DNA of 64,000 bases from Comamonas testosteroni. GTDB taxonomy: Bacteria > Pseudomonadota > Gammaproteobacteria > Burkholderiales > Burkholderiaceae_C. The translations under genes and the position numbers were made by a program. The notes under the pieces were generated by a model. The model worked only from the letters and a program-made list of their open reading frames with translations, had not been told where the DNA came from and did not search any database. How positions within the stretch are numbered: position 1 is the stretch's first letter; every line of letters starts with the position of its first letter. Positions 41,867-51,112 of the stretch are shown here, piece after piece. The DNA lies in NCBI RefSeq assembly GCF_003569915.1, contig NZ_KZ984445.1, positions 62,001 through 126,000 on the forward strand, given 5' to 3'.

Positions 41867-43419
41867 GCTTCCAACTCCTCGCCTTCAATCTCCGCCACAA
41901 TGGCATCAATCTCCGCGCGCAGCTGGTCGATCTTGGCCACGGTGGTTTTCAGCTCGGCATTCAGTTGGGCAATGTCCACCACTTCGCGGGTGTCCTCGGC
42001 CTCTACATAGCTGCTGACCGACAAGTTGTAGTCATTGCCAGCCACTTTCTCAAACGGCACGGACTGGGCAAAGTGGTCCACATTGGCCTTGCTGACAAAC
42101 ACGGCCATGATCTGGTCGATATGTTCATCCAGCAGCACGTTGTTGTTGGTTTCTTTTTTGAACAGACCGCTGGCGTCAATGAACTGGGTGGTGGTGTCGG
42201 TCTTGCTCTTGGACAGCACCAGAATGTTTACGGCAATCGTGGTGCCAAAGAACAGATTGGGTGCCAGCGAGATGACGGTTTCCACAAAGTTGTTATCAAC
42301 CAGGTACTTGCGAATCTTTTGCTCTGCACCGCCACGGTAGAAGATGCCAGGGAAGCACACAATCGCTGCGCGGCCCTTGCTAGACAGGTAGCTCAGCGCG
42401 TGCATCACAAAGGCCATGTCTGCCTTGGACTTGGGAGCCAGCACACCGGCAGGGGCAAAGCGGTCGTCGTTGATCAGTGTGGGGTCGTCACTGCCAATCC
42501 ACTTCACCGAGTACGGCGGGTTGGAGACGATGGCATCAAAGGGCTTGTCGTAGGCGAACTGTGGATCTTCCAACGTGTCACCCAACTGGATGTTGAACTT
42601 GTCGTAGTTCACGTTGTGCAAGAACATGTTCATCCGCGCCAAGTTGTACGTGGTGTGGTTCAGCTCTTGCCCAAAAAAGCCATCTTCAATGATGTGTGCA
42701 TCAAAGTGCTTTTTGGCCTGCAGCAGCAGCGATCCAGAACCGCAGGCCGGGTCGTAGATCTTGTTGACGCTGGTTTGCTTGTGCATGGCCAACTGCGCAA
42801 TCAGCTTGGAGACGTGCTGGGGCGTAAAGAACTCACCGCCTGACTTGCCTGCGTTGGCTGCGTAGTTGGAGATCAAGAACTCATAGGCATCGCCAAACAG
42901 GTCAATCTGGTTGTCACCAAACTCGCCAAAGTTCAGCTCGGCCACACCCTTGAGCACGGCCGCCAGGCGCTTGTTCTTGTCGGCCACGGTGTTGCCCAGG
43001 CGGTTGCTGGTGGTGTCGAAGTCGGCAAACAGCCCTTTGATGTCGCGCTCGGAGGGGTAGCCGTTGGCAGAGCTTTCGATGGCCGTAAAGATGGCCGCCA
43101 AGTCTGTGTTCAAGCTGTCATTAGCATTGGCTTTAGCGGCCACATTCGCAAACAGCTGGCTGGGGGCAATGAAGTAGCCCTTGGTCTTGATGGCATCTTC
43201 GCGAATATCGGGCGTGATCACGGCATCGTTTAAGGCAGCGTAGTCCACACCGTCGTCACCGCCCTCGATGTAGTTGGCAAAGTTCTCGCTGATGAAGCGA
43301 TAGAACAAAGTGCCCAGCACATATTGCTTGAAGTCCCATCCATCGACGGCCCCACGGACTTCGTTGGCGATGGCCCAAATGCGTCGTTGCAGTTCTGCAC
43401 GTTGTTGGCTGCTGGTCAT
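41863..43419 (-). CDS. hsdM: Type I restriction enzyme M subunit
   Basis: A 518-residue protein beginning [20 protein letters not shown]. The methyltransferase core has [20 protein letters not shown] (SAM-binding) and [15 protein letters not shown] (motif IV, NPPY), with [20 protein letters not shown] before it. The C-terminus is a helix that meets HsdS. This is an N6-adenine methyltransferase of a type IC-like system. It is the first gene of the operon hsdM-hsdS-hsdR; the promoter should lie in the 280-base AT-rich stretch at 43420-43707. Confidence 0.95.
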   Translation of the reverse strand: MTSSQQRAELQRRIWAIANEVRGAVDGWDFKQYVLGTLFYRFISENFANYIEGGDDGVDYAALNDAVITPDIREDAIKTKGYFIAPSQLFANVAAKANANDSLNTDLAAIFTAIESSANGYPSERDIKGLFADFDTTSNRLGNTVADKNKRLAAVLKGVAELNFGEFGDNQIDLFGDAYEFLISNYAANAGKSGGEFFTPQHVSKLIAQLAMHKQTSVNKIYDPACGSGSLLLQAKKHFDAHIIEDGFFGQELNHTTYNLARMNMFLHNVNYDKFNIQLGDTLEDPQFAYDKPFDAIVSNPPYSVKWIGSDDPTLINDDRFAPAGVLAPKSKADMAFVMHALSYLSSKGRAAIVCFPGIFYRGGAEQKIRKYLVDNNFVETVISLAPNLFFGTTIAVNILVLSKSKTDTTTQFIDASGLFKKETNNNVLLDEHIDQIMAVFVSKANVDHFAQSVPFEKVAGNDYNLSVSSYVEAEDTREVVDIAQLNAELKTTVAKIDQLRAEIDAIVAEIEGEELEA

Positions 43420-43707
43420 AATTCTATTTAGTAATAAAAAATTCTTGTTTTAAAGAAAATAGGCGACGCAGCAAGAGGCCCCTCGAATGTTGCTGGTTGC
43501 AACAGGCATTCTGCCCTAGTTACCATTGACTGACATTGAATCCTGCTGTTCGATAGCGCTTCACTGTCCCTCAGCATACGCATTGCGTATTCCATGGGAG
43601 CGCATGTGCCAGATTTTGACCGCAAGCGGCACTGTCAAAAAAAAAAAAGATCTCACCACATTGCCTGCCCAGCAGCAGGCACGTTGCAAGATCCGCAAAA
43701 ACTCCCT
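43420..43707. other. Non-coding stretch upstream of hsdM
   Basis: About 290 bases with no supported gene. Notable only for a run of about 12 A residues at 43637-43648 and AT-rich sequence just before the hsdM start, where its promoter is expected. The overlapping short ORFs have no family features. Confidence 0.5.
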
Positions 43708-44379
43708 TTATCTCGGAGAAATTCTGACCACGCAGCTCACCACTGCCCGCCAAGTCTGGCCATCGACGCTGCGAACCGACCAAATAGCATCCTCACCGCA
43801 AATGGCCTTGACCCCATAGCCAGATGCCCATGAAGGCTCAAGTCCACGTCCGACCAGCAAAAGCGCTGGGGTTTTGGGTGTTCCCTGCGCACCAAGAGCG
43901 CAATGCGCAACAGGTCGCAACTCGACTCCCACGATCCACATCCAGCTGGGCGGTATCTGCCGCACCCCAGAAGCACGCTTTAGTCGCACAAGCATGCTGC
44001 CACCGCCCTTGATAACTTTTTCGACGTCTTGAACGACGTTCTGGCCTGTACAAAGCTGCACATCGACCTCGAATTTTGGCAACAGCTCCCGCAATGCAAA
44101 CGCCACACTAGCCGGATCACCCGTTGGAGTAGGTGAATTTTGCATGTGCGTTAGCGGCACAGGACGCTGTCCCAAAACAGAGGCGCAGCAACGCACGCAC
44201 CATCCTGCACCTTCCGGGTCATCTTCTTGAGCCCACTGATAAGCGTCAGACCCCAAATCCAAACGAGCCCAACTTTTACGCCCCTTTCGTGAGCGTGTGT
44301 GGTAGTCCCACATGCCATCGAAGCACAGGCCATGCATATAGTGGTGTTGCACGCCTCCAGTGTGCGCACCATCATCCAT
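43708..44379 (-). CDS. Hypothetical protein (223 aa) of recombination block
   Basis: A 223-residue protein beginning MDDGAHTGGVQHHYMHGLCF, with YHTRSRKGRKSWARLDLGSD, GAGWCVRCCASVLGQRPVPL and a late LRPVAHCALGAQGTPKTPAL. No family is recognised with certainty. The CVRCC pair might bind metal. It overlaps the end of the RDF-like gene by 8 bases, so it is translated from the same message as the YqaJ/DUF932 group. Confidence 0.5.
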   Translation of the reverse strand: MDDGAHTGGVQHHYMHGLCFDGMWDYHTRSRKGRKSWARLDLGSDAYQWAQEDDPEGAGWCVRCCASVLGQRPVPLTHMQNSPTPTGDPASVAFALRELLPKFEVDVQLCTGQNVVQDVEKVIKGGGSMLVRLKRASGVRQIPPSWMWIVGVELRPVAHCALGAQGTPKTPALLLVGRGLEPSWASGYGVKAICGEDAIWSVRSVDGQTWRAVVSCVVRISPR

Positions 44380-45493
44380 GGCTAATCTCCCGTTGGCGCA
44401 TTCTGGGTTGAACGTCTTCTGGATCTTCTGCAGCGACATGTTCGTCGCTCGTTGGATAGAACTCCTGGACGATCTCGGCAGCTTCCGCGCTCAGCTCCTC
44501 GAACAGCCCCAAGGCATAGCCCGTTCTTGCCGCTTGTTCCAGCGCATCCTGATCCCGCCCGATTTTGCAGTCATGCTCTGCAGTCGATATGGCTTGGCCG
44601 ATAGCGGCATCCAAATCTATTCCATCGCGAATACCGAGATCCACATAGTAGATGGGTGTTCTGCGGGACATGGTGGTGGACTTGGCGCGCAGACGAATCT
44701 CCAATGGCAGAAAGCTAAGCAAACCACCACTCACTGCCTGTAGATACTGCATGCGTGTCAGCAAGGTGCGCATGGAGTTGATACCCGTCGTTCGCAGCAC
44801 AAAAGTACTCAGTGCATCCGCCTGACATTCCGGATGATCAATGCGGACATGGAAACGCCCAAAGGGTTTGCAGCCTCCGTCGATGGCCAAGGCGCACAGA
44901 TCCGGACCTTCACACGGCATCGACTCAATGCCTTTGGCCGTCATGCGTTTGCACATCTGACCGTCGCCCACACAGATCGGCCGTGCCGTTGTCCGGTCAA
45001 ACAAGGTGTAGTTCGCACGAAGGTTCAAATCGGGATCGTTGAACAAGACCCTTACCGGAATGCTGCGCAATTTGGTTCGTGCTGTTGACGTTTTGGAAGA
45101 TGCATCCTCATGCATGTTTGCGGGATCAGCATTCGAGCTGCTCAGTTCTGCAGTCTGGGCTTTCTTGGCATCGGTTGCTCGCTTCGCCAGCTTGGAGCGC
45201 AACGAGGTCGATTGGGATGTGGGAGCTTCAGCCGAGAACTCTTTGGGAATCTGCGCAAGCTCCGTGACTACCACGCCAGTAGTCATCAACTGCCGATCTT
45301 CCATTTCTCGGCGCAAGATGCCGTCCATGGGATGCAGCATCCAGCCGTTGCGGCCTTGCACCTGGGTTGTAATGGTGAATTCGTCATCCTTTTCCGGAAG
45401 ACGCTTGCCATTGCGCTCCACGACACGGCCAATCGAAATGCGCCCCACCACGGGCGGGGTCATCATCAGTCCTTTGATCATGGGTTTCTCCAT
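44372..45493 (-). CDS. Recombination directionality factor-like / ICE protein
   Basis: A 373-residue protein beginning MEKPMIKGLMMTPPVVGRIS. Segments VERNGKRLPEKDDEFTITTQ, RSIPVRVLFNDPDLNLRANY and CEGPDLCALAIDGGCKPFGR (a cysteine set) are typical of proteins annotated in conjugative elements as 'hydrolase or metal-binding protein' or recombination directionality factor-like. It lies beside YqaJ and DUF932, a common trio in integrative conjugative elements. No other conjugation gene is here, so this is a relic or moved block. The exact activity is not known. Confidence 0.65.
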   Translation of the reverse strand: MEKPMIKGLMMTPPVVGRISIGRVVERNGKRLPEKDDEFTITTQVQGRNGWMLHPMDGILRREMEDRQLMTTGVVVTELAQIPKEFSAEAPTSQSTSLRSKLAKRATDAKKAQTAELSSSNADPANMHEDASSKTSTARTKLRSIPVRVLFNDPDLNLRANYTLFDRTTARPICVGDGQMCKRMTAKGIESMPCEGPDLCALAIDGGCKPFGRFHVRIDHPECQADALSTFVLRTTGINSMRTLLTRMQYLQAVSGGLLSFLPLEIRLRAKSTTMSRRTPIYYVDLGIRDGIDLDAAIGQAISTAEHDCKIGRDQDALEQAARTGYALGLFEELSAEAAEIVQEFYPTSDEHVAAEDPEDVQPRMRQREISHG

Positions 45494-45505
45494 TCATAAA
45501 TGCAA

Positions 45506-45539
45506 AAGACCCGTCTGCCTTGCTTGGCGGGCGGGTCTT
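45506..45539 (-). terminator. Terminator hairpin after the YqaJ gene
   Basis: Stem AAGACCC / GGGTCTT with a GC-rich middle, followed by TTTTGC on the minus strand. It lies between the YqaJ gene and the RDF-like gene, so the latter may have its own promoter or partial read-through. Confidence 0.6.
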
Positions 45540-45578
45540 ATGCGTTGGTTTGGTAAATTCCTGGGCGGTGTGTAGTAC

Positions 45579-46607
45579 TCAGTTCTCTGCATGAAGCAGA
45601 AACCTCCGGGAACCCGGTTTGGTACCCATGTATGCCTTGGCAAGCTCCGGTTGCTCCTGCTGAAACAGGGCTGCATTGAAGAACTTGCTGTCCTTGCTGC
45701 GCTTCCAGCTGACTGTCCCTCCTGCAAATCGGGCAAAGCTGGCTGATGCCATGCGTTGCTGGATCTGATGCTTGAGCAAGGATTCTTGCGATTCCCAATC
45801 GCTCATAAGCTGGCGAACCTGCTGAAGTTGAGCAAAGGCGCTGGATACCGACTCGTCTTCCGACAGGTCGATTTCCTCTCCCGTGTCTTGCGGATATAGG
45901 CATCGCAATGCAGTCGAAGCACTTTCCGACGCATCGACGGGAGGCTCTTTCTCCGCTGTGACCAGTTCCCAGAATTGCTCCTCCAGGGCAATCAGTTGGG
46001 CGATCATGGTTTCGTCGCGCTCGAGCCGGTGGATTTGCAGCTCCTGACCGCAGATCAGGACTGCGACATCGGCGGCCTGCTTGCCGGTGACCGCCAGTTG
46101 GTGCATGACCTGCAGCTGGATGTATTCGGGAACGCCGTCCTTCCAGAGCTTGGCGCCATGGATGCCTGCCGTCTTGCATTCGAGAATCTGCACATCAGGA
46201 GCGCCAACGACTTCACGGTCAATGTTGGCGAGCATCCAAGGAATTTGAGGATGGCCCAGCACTGCATTCACACGCCGCACCTTGTTTCCGGTGCGTTTGG
46301 TGTAGTGGGCTGCAACGATGGGCTCCAGCAAAGTGCCCCAGTACATGGGGGTGGTTTCATCAAGGGGATCGATGGTTGGCAAAAGATCGCCCTTGCCGGT
46401 TTTTTGCATCCAAAGTTCGAGTTGTGACTGGTAGGGATTGAGCCCGACAGCCGCTGCTGCATCGGAGCTGCCAATGCCTTGGCGCCGAACATCAAGCCAG
46501 GTCTCTCGGGCCATGCCCTTGGTAGAGACCAGGCGCAATGCGGGACGCTGACGGGGGATAGGAATTGCAATGTCCCGCGCTTCGGTGGTTAGAACGCGTA
46601 TAGGCAT
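45579..46607 (-). CDS. YqaJ-family viral recombinase/exonuclease
   Basis: A 342-residue protein. The YqaJ (lambda exonuclease-like) core is clear: RRQGIGSSDAAAAVGLNPYQ, YWGTLLEPIVAAHYTKRTGN, WMLANIDREVVGAPDVQILE, CKTAG. The catalytic acidic residues (LANID, LECK) are present. It would degrade one strand of dsDNA to make 3' single strands for annealing. The C-terminal third is helical. Paired with DUF932 and the RDF-like gene it resembles the recombination block of conjugative elements. No separate annealing protein (Bet or RecT) is seen. Confidence 0.88.
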   Translation of the reverse strand: MPIRVLTTEARDIAIPIPRQRPALRLVSTKGMARETWLDVRRQGIGSSDAAAAVGLNPYQSQLELWMQKTGKGDLLPTIDPLDETTPMYWGTLLEPIVAAHYTKRTGNKVRRVNAVLGHPQIPWMLANIDREVVGAPDVQILECKTAGIHGAKLWKDGVPEYIQLQVMHQLAVTGKQAADVAVLICGQELQIHRLERDETMIAQLIALEEQFWELVTAEKEPPVDASESASTALRCLYPQDTGEEIDLSEDESVSSAFAQLQQVRQLMSDWESQESLLKHQIQQRMASASFARFAGGTVSWKRSKDSKFFNAALFQQEQPELAKAYMGTKPGSRRFLLHAEN

Positions 46608-46642
46608 GGTGCCTCCTTAAAAAGTTGTTCCCCACAAAACAC

Positions 46643-46671
46643 AAAGCCCTCACCGCAATGGCGAGGGCTTT
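46643..46671 (-). terminator. Terminator hairpin between DUF932 and YqaJ genes
   Basis: Stem AAAGCCCTC / GAGGGCTTT with a 10-base inner part and a T-rich run (TTTGTGTTTTG) on the minus strand. It should end the DUF932 transcript. Confidence 0.7.
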
Positions 46672-46783
46672 GACTTATGAACAGTGGCGGGGATGGTGAT
46701 GACTGATGGTGATGATGGTTTGTGGCAATACAGGGTTTGCTGTTGATGCAATCCAATAAGCCGCACACTCCGGCGCTTGTTTC

Positions 46784-47776
46784 TCATGCAACCAGTTGCA
46801 GTGCATGCTCCAAGGCGCGTTGTTTGAGTGCTGCGCCTTGACCGAACCACGCACTGTCCAAGCGGTTGTCCTGACTACGGGCTTGCTTCTCGTGGTCAAC
46901 AAACTCGGTCACCGCGCTGAGCAGGCCCCAGGCAGTGTCTTTGGCGGCGTGCAGTTCAGCACCACGGCCATGGCCTTCAAACAAGGTTTGCACCTTCTTG
47001 AGGGCGCGCTCATTGGCGAGACCTGGCATGCCTGTACCAGCATCCCCTGGTTGATCCGTCTGGCAGATCACTTTGAGGAAGTAGTTCATGGCTTCGTGGG
47101 TTTTGACTTTGCGCTCGGCCAAGGTCTTCATGCGGTACATAAAGCTGTCCCATTTGCCGACTGCAATACCCAGCTGACGTTTGACGGCTTGGGCATCAAA
47201 GCTGGTGGAGTGCGGCACCTTGATAGCGCCAGATCCTGCACCGGCTCCTTGCAATGCAATAGCCAGGGTGTTATTGCAGACCACACGAACGGATGTCGGT
47301 ATGGCCATGGTAGCCAGACTTCCATCGCATGAGGTAGCGAGCAGCAGGTAGCTGTGCACCACGTCGTTGCCTTTGAGGCATGCGGATTTACCGGTACGGG
47401 CTAAAGCCCAGAAACGTCGACCTGCTTTAAGAACACCAGCAGTTTCCAACTCAAAGCCTGCGACTTCGGAAAGATCTCTGTAGAACTCCAGCACCTCTTG
47501 GGGCTGCACCACTTTGTAGCGCTGGCTCACCACCGACAGGGCTGCATTGGTGTCACTGCGGTAGAGCACCTTTTGCTCGGGGAATTCCAGGGCTTCGCCG
47601 TAGAGAGCATCGGCATCACCTGTTGCCATATAGCGCACGGGTGTTTCTTGGATCTTCCACTGCATACCTGCAGCTTGCGCCCAGATATCAATGGTTTGCT
47701 TCTTGGGCAAGGCGTGACCCAGTTGGTGCCAGGGGGTTTGGCCGGTGTAGGCCATGGTTTCGATCAGATGGGACAT
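46784..47776 (-). CDS. DUF932 family protein
   Basis: A 330-residue protein beginning MSHLIETMAYTGQTPWHQLG. Family parts are RFWALARTGKSACLKGNDVV, SVRVVCNNTLAIALQGAG and the late RGAELHAAKDTAWGLLSAVT, EFVDHEKQARSQDNRLDSAW. This is the DUF932 domain found in plasmids, ICEs and phages; recombination-associated proteins of this group are related to phage annealing or P4-like functions, but the activity is not settled. It is directly upstream of the YqaJ gene on the same strand, separated by a terminator. Confidence 0.88.
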   Translation of the reverse strand: MSHLIETMAYTGQTPWHQLGHALPKKQTIDIWAQAAGMQWKIQETPVRYMATGDADALYGEALEFPEQKVLYRSDTNAALSVVSQRYKVVQPQEVLEFYRDLSEVAGFELETAGVLKAGRRFWALARTGKSACLKGNDVVHSYLLLATSCDGSLATMAIPTSVRVVCNNTLAIALQGAGAGSGAIKVPHSTSFDAQAVKRQLGIAVGKWDSFMYRMKTLAERKVKTHEAMNYFLKVICQTDQPGDAGTGMPGLANERALKKVQTLFEGHGRGAELHAAKDTAWGLLSAVTEFVDHEKQARSQDNRLDSAWFGQGAALKQRALEHALQLVA

Positions 47777-47816
47777 GAGAGAACTCCTTGGTGAGATTCA
47801 GATAAGGGGGTAAAAA

Positions 47817-48140
47817 TCACGCGTGAAAACTGTGACCACAGTCCTCGCAGACGCAGTCATCGAAGTAGGTCTGGTCGATTTGTGCACCGATGCGGCCACC
47901 GACCTCTTGGCCGACAGTGCCGCCGAGTACACCTCCGATGAGCGCACCGACCAAGGTGCCTAGGGCGCTGCCAACGGGGCCTGCAACAATGCCAATGGAT
48001 GCACCGGTTGATGCACCTTGCACAACTCCGGCCACGCCGGTAACCGTGCCGGCGGCCCCTCCTACACGCTGACCGATCTGTTTGGCGACTCCTTTGCTGC
48101 GGACATGAAAGGACCGGCAACGGGGACATTGGATGGACAT
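47817..48140 (-). CDS. Zinc-ribbon protein with glycine-zipper insert
   Basis: A 107-residue protein with an unusual layout: CPRCRSFHVRSKG at the N-terminus, about 70 residues of glycine-zipper (VGGAAGTVTGVAGVV, GALIGGVLGGTVGQEVGG), and CVCEDCGHSFHA at the C-terminus. The two CxxC pairs could meet to form one zinc ribbon while the zipper folds as a membrane or oligomer-forming hairpin. The family is not named. It is the last gene of the DUF932 block and is separated by 40 bases. Confidence 0.65.
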   Translation of the reverse strand: MSIQCPRCRSFHVRSKGVAKQIGQRVGGAAGTVTGVAGVVQGASTGASIGIVAGPVGSALGTLVGALIGGVLGGTVGQEVGGRIGAQIDQTYFDDCVCEDCGHSFHA

Positions 48141-48636
48141 GAATACTCCTGACGTAAAAAAAGCGCCCTGGGCATAAAGCCGAGGGCGCTGGATGATGGA
48201 AAGAACAGGAAAACAGATAGATGCGGCATCAGTTCATAGCGAACTTTCCTCGCATCTAGTTAGGGATATATTGCTGAAAATCTTTTATTTGGAGGGCTGC
48301 AAAAGGCTGGCTGCCGTCATCCCGCTTTTGTGGACCGATGACCGCTGCCACCTATTCCTGTCATTGGGCTTGTCGCCTCCCGAGTGACTGCGGCGCCGCC
48401 TAGTCCGGCCATTCAGCAAGGGCGACCAAGCTCCGTGGCTCCACGCAGGTCAATGGCTGCTCTCACGGGTTGCGAACTGGCGATGCCGACCCATAGCAGC
48501 CGTTAACAACTTTGCTTTGCTGTCTTCCAAGAATTCATCCCGATCCTAAGCTAAAGGCACGCCATCTTAGAAGAAGGGGTTACAAAGCACAGACATAGTG
48601 GCCCGCCTTCATGTGGATTGAACTGTGCCTGGTTGA
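48141..48636. other. Non-coding stretch between ICE block and SulP gene
   Basis: About 500 bases. The terminator hairpin 48158-48190 (AGCGCCCT / AGGGCGCT with a T-rich run) is its only clear structure. A 64-codon plus-strand ORF (48193-48387) has no family features and looks like degraded sequence. Confidence 0.6.
48158..48190 (-). terminator. Terminator hairpin before the glycine-zipper gene
   Basis: Stem AGCGCCCT / AGGGCGCT, followed by seven Ts on the minus strand. It would stop read-through from the right before the DUF932 block. Confidence 0.7.
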
Positions 48637-50118
48637 TTAATGCCCTTTAGGGTACTCCGTAACTCCATCTAAGTGATGGATACCGAACCTCTCGACCAAC
48701 GTCGCACTAGTCCTTTCTAAGCCGCGTACCTCGACAAGTGTCCCTCCGCGCCGCAATTTGAGCACCACGCGATCAAGGGCCTCGATGGCGGTCAAATCCC
48801 AGAACCGCGTATGAGTGACGTCGATGCATATCTTTTCGACCTTCTCCTGATAGTCGAACATCCAGATAAAGCGTTCGGATGAAGCGAAGAACACTTGCCC
48901 GGTAACGATGTAGGTTCTCGCTCGCCCATCTTCGCTAAGTTCGGATTTCACTTCGAGAATACGACGAACCTTGTGAGCAAAGAAGACACCGGAAAGCAGT
49001 ACTCCTGTCAACACGCCTTTTGCCAGATCGTGCGTTGCGACAGTGACCACTACCGTAGCGAGCATTACGAAACTGGACGTTTTAGGATGGACAGCCAGGT
49101 CCCTCATGGATCGCCAGTTGAAAGTACCAATCGACACCATGATCATCACGGCCACCAACGCGGCCATTGGTATTTGACGCACCCACTCGCCCAGAAAAAC
49201 GACCAAGAACAGTAAGAAAACACCGGATACGAGGGTCGAGAGGCGCGTTTTTCCGCCCGATTTCACATTGATGACGGATTGTCCGATCATGGCGCAGCCC
49301 GCCATGCCACCGATGAAGCCTGTCGCTATGTTGGCAACTCCTTGGCCAACGCATTCCCTGTCCTTGCTACTTGTGGTGTCGGTCATGTCATCCACGATGG
49401 TTGCCGTCATCAACGATTCCAGCAGGCCGACCACGCAGAGCGTGGCAGAGTAAGGCAGGATAAGGAGTAGCGTTTCCCAAGTCAGCGGCACATTTGGAAT
49501 CAAGAACGACGGAATGCTGTTCGGCAATTGCCCCATGTCCCCAACAGTGCGAATGTCCAGGTCCAACGCGATGGCCAGGATGGTGAGCACGATGATGGCA
49601 ACCAAAGGCGAGGGCACAGCCTTCGTAATCCGAGGCAGGCCATAGATGATGGCCAGTCCTCCCGCAGTCATTGCATAGACGTGCCAAGTGACATTGGTGA
49701 GTTCAGGCAACTGCGCCATGAATATGAGAATGGCCAGCGCATTGACGAACCCTGTCACTACCGACCTTGAGACGAACTGCATCAACTGGCCTAGTCGGAG
49801 CCAGCCAGCAACGACCTGAAGGACACCAGCCAATATAGTTGCTGCGAGCAGATAGTCTAGGCCATGCTGTTTAACCAGCGAAACCATGACGAGTGCCATC
49901 GCGCCAGTCGCGGCAGAAATCATGGCGGGCCTGCCCCCGACGAATGCGATGAGCGTCGCGATGGAGAAGGACGCGTAGAGACCGACCTGTGGGTCAACGC
50001 CTGCAATGATGGAGAACGCGATTGCCTCGGGGATCAGGGCCAGGGCGACCACGATACCGGCCAAGAGATCGCCGCGGATGTTTGAGAACCATTCCGCGCG
50101 GATGTGTTGAAAAGACAT
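48637..50118 (-). CDS. SulP-family anion transporter with STAS domain
   Basis: A 493-residue protein beginning [20 protein letters not shown]. It has 10 or more hydrophobic segments. SulP features are [60 protein letters not shown] and the C-terminal STAS domain [20 protein letters not shown]. It would exchange sulfate, bicarbonate or a similar oxyanion across the inner membrane. It is not part of the ars operon but lies 2.5 kb from it. Sulfate uptake could relate to the oxyanion theme, which is speculation. Confidence 0.9.
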   Translation of the reverse strand: MSFQHIRAEWFSNIRGDLLAGIVVALALIPEAIAFSIIAGVDPQVGLYASFSIATLIAFVGGRPAMISAATGAMALVMVSLVKQHGLDYLLAATILAGVLQVVAGWLRLGQLMQFVSRSVVTGFVNALAILIFMAQLPELTNVTWHVYAMTAGGLAIIYGLPRITKAVPSPLVAIIVLTILAIALDLDIRTVGDMGQLPNSIPSFLIPNVPLTWETLLLILPYSATLCVVGLLESLMTATIVDDMTDTTSSKDRECVGQGVANIATGFIGGMAGCAMIGQSVINVKSGGKTRLSTLVSGVFLLFLVVFLGEWVRQIPMAALVAVMIMVSIGTFNWRSMRDLAVHPKTSSFVMLATVVVTVATHDLAKGVLTGVLLSGVFFAHKVRRILEVKSELSEDGRARTYIVTGQVFFASSERFIWMFDYQEKVEKICIDVTHTRFWDLTAIEALDRVVLKLRRGGTLVEVRGLERTSATLVERFGIHHLDGVTEYPKGH

Positions 50119-50425
50119 AGTTGGACGGCACCCCTAATACGGAGGGATGCAAAGGGAGAAGTTTGCCGGGGTGTTAGCACCTGCGGCAACGACTTGAAAA
50201 AGGAGTGCGTCATCCAAGTGCAATGGCATTAGACGACTGAGAGTGGCGCGAAGCCAAGATGCCGCAAGCTGCGGCGAAGGTCACGGCGGCGTGACCGAGT
50301 GGAAATGACCGCGAGGCATAGCCGAGGCCCGGTAGTACACCGGGCGACGGACGAAGTGCTCAAGATCAGACATAGCGCGATTCTAACTCACGCCCGCACC
50401 GTCATCGAGCTTCAGAATCCTGGCA
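50119..50425. other. Intergenic stretch, no gene seen
   Basis: About 305 bases between SulP and the next gene. It contains a 29-codon minus-strand ORF starting at about 50374 (MSDLEHFVRRPVYYRASAMP) that could be the broken start of an unknown gene. The SulP promoter should lie near 50120-50200. Confidence 0.4.
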
Positions 50426-50923
50426 TTACAGAGCGGAGATCTTCATCCAATTGATGTCCAAAGTGATCGAATACGGCAATTTCTTGCCGTCAATGCCAAC
50501 TCCACCTCCACCAAGGTGTACGTTGCAAGAAGTCACGGAGGAATCCAATCCAGCATGTTGAAGAACAACATAGAAGCTAGGTGCATGCCTATCCGAGAGA
50601 CAACCAACGCACAATCCATCAATGAATACTGAGACCACCTTTTTTCCCTCATCTTTGGTCTCCGGAAGGAGGTGGGCAATACAGCTGCGGTCCACATACT
50701 CCCCAAACGTGTTACCAGCTACCCGATAGATGTTGGATGTGAAGGTGCCATCATCGATCAATCTGACCTTCTCGCCCGGAGCCCAATGCTTTTTAGAAAC
50801 TAAGTTCAACAAGGGTTTTGGCTTCGGTAGCCTAGGCTGAGCTACAGGTCGCACCCACAAACCGTACGCGTGATACGCGAGCCAACCAGCGAAACACAGC
50901 AAAAGCACCTTCCAGAGATCCAT
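50426..50923 (-). CDS. Membrane-anchored protein with HIRAN-like part
   Basis: A 165-residue protein beginning MDLWKVLLLCFAGWLAYHAY, an N-terminal membrane anchor. The soluble part has KVRLIDDGTFTSNIYRVAGN, VVSVFIDGLCVGCLSDRHAP and ITLDINWM, which resembles the HIRAN fold ('V-f-v-d-G-x-x-v-G-y-L-s...'), a DNA-end-binding module in some helicase proteins. With a signal anchor the role is unclear. The HIRAN idea is a pattern match only. Confidence 0.5.
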   Translation of the reverse strand: MDLWKVLLLCFAGWLAYHAYGLWVRPVAQPRLPKPKPLLNLVSKKHWAPGEKVRLIDDGTFTSNIYRVAGNTFGEYVDRSCIAHLLPETKDEGKKVVSVFIDGLCVGCLSDRHAPSFYVVLQHAGLDSSVTSCNVHLGGGGVGIDGKKLPYSITLDINWMKISAL

Positions 50924-51112
50924 CCAATTTCCTACTTTAACGATTGAAAAAGACGTTAGGCCCTATCCAATCCCTTGCCTATCGGAAGTCAGGTTCTAGC
51001 TTGGTAGGATCACGCTTACAGGTGTGAATCGGTGGTGACAGCGATCCATCAGAATCCCGCACTTGACTGCTCCCAACCCACATCAGACTTGAAATCTAAG
51101 AAAAGCGGTCAT

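Noticed and set aside
43637..43648. Run of about 12 A residues
   Set aside because: A homopolymer in non-coding sequence, possibly a promoter UP-element of hsdM, but too little to support a separate feature.
48193..48387. Plus-strand ORF of 64 codons before the SulP gene
   Set aside because: No ribosome site or family features; probably decayed sequence.
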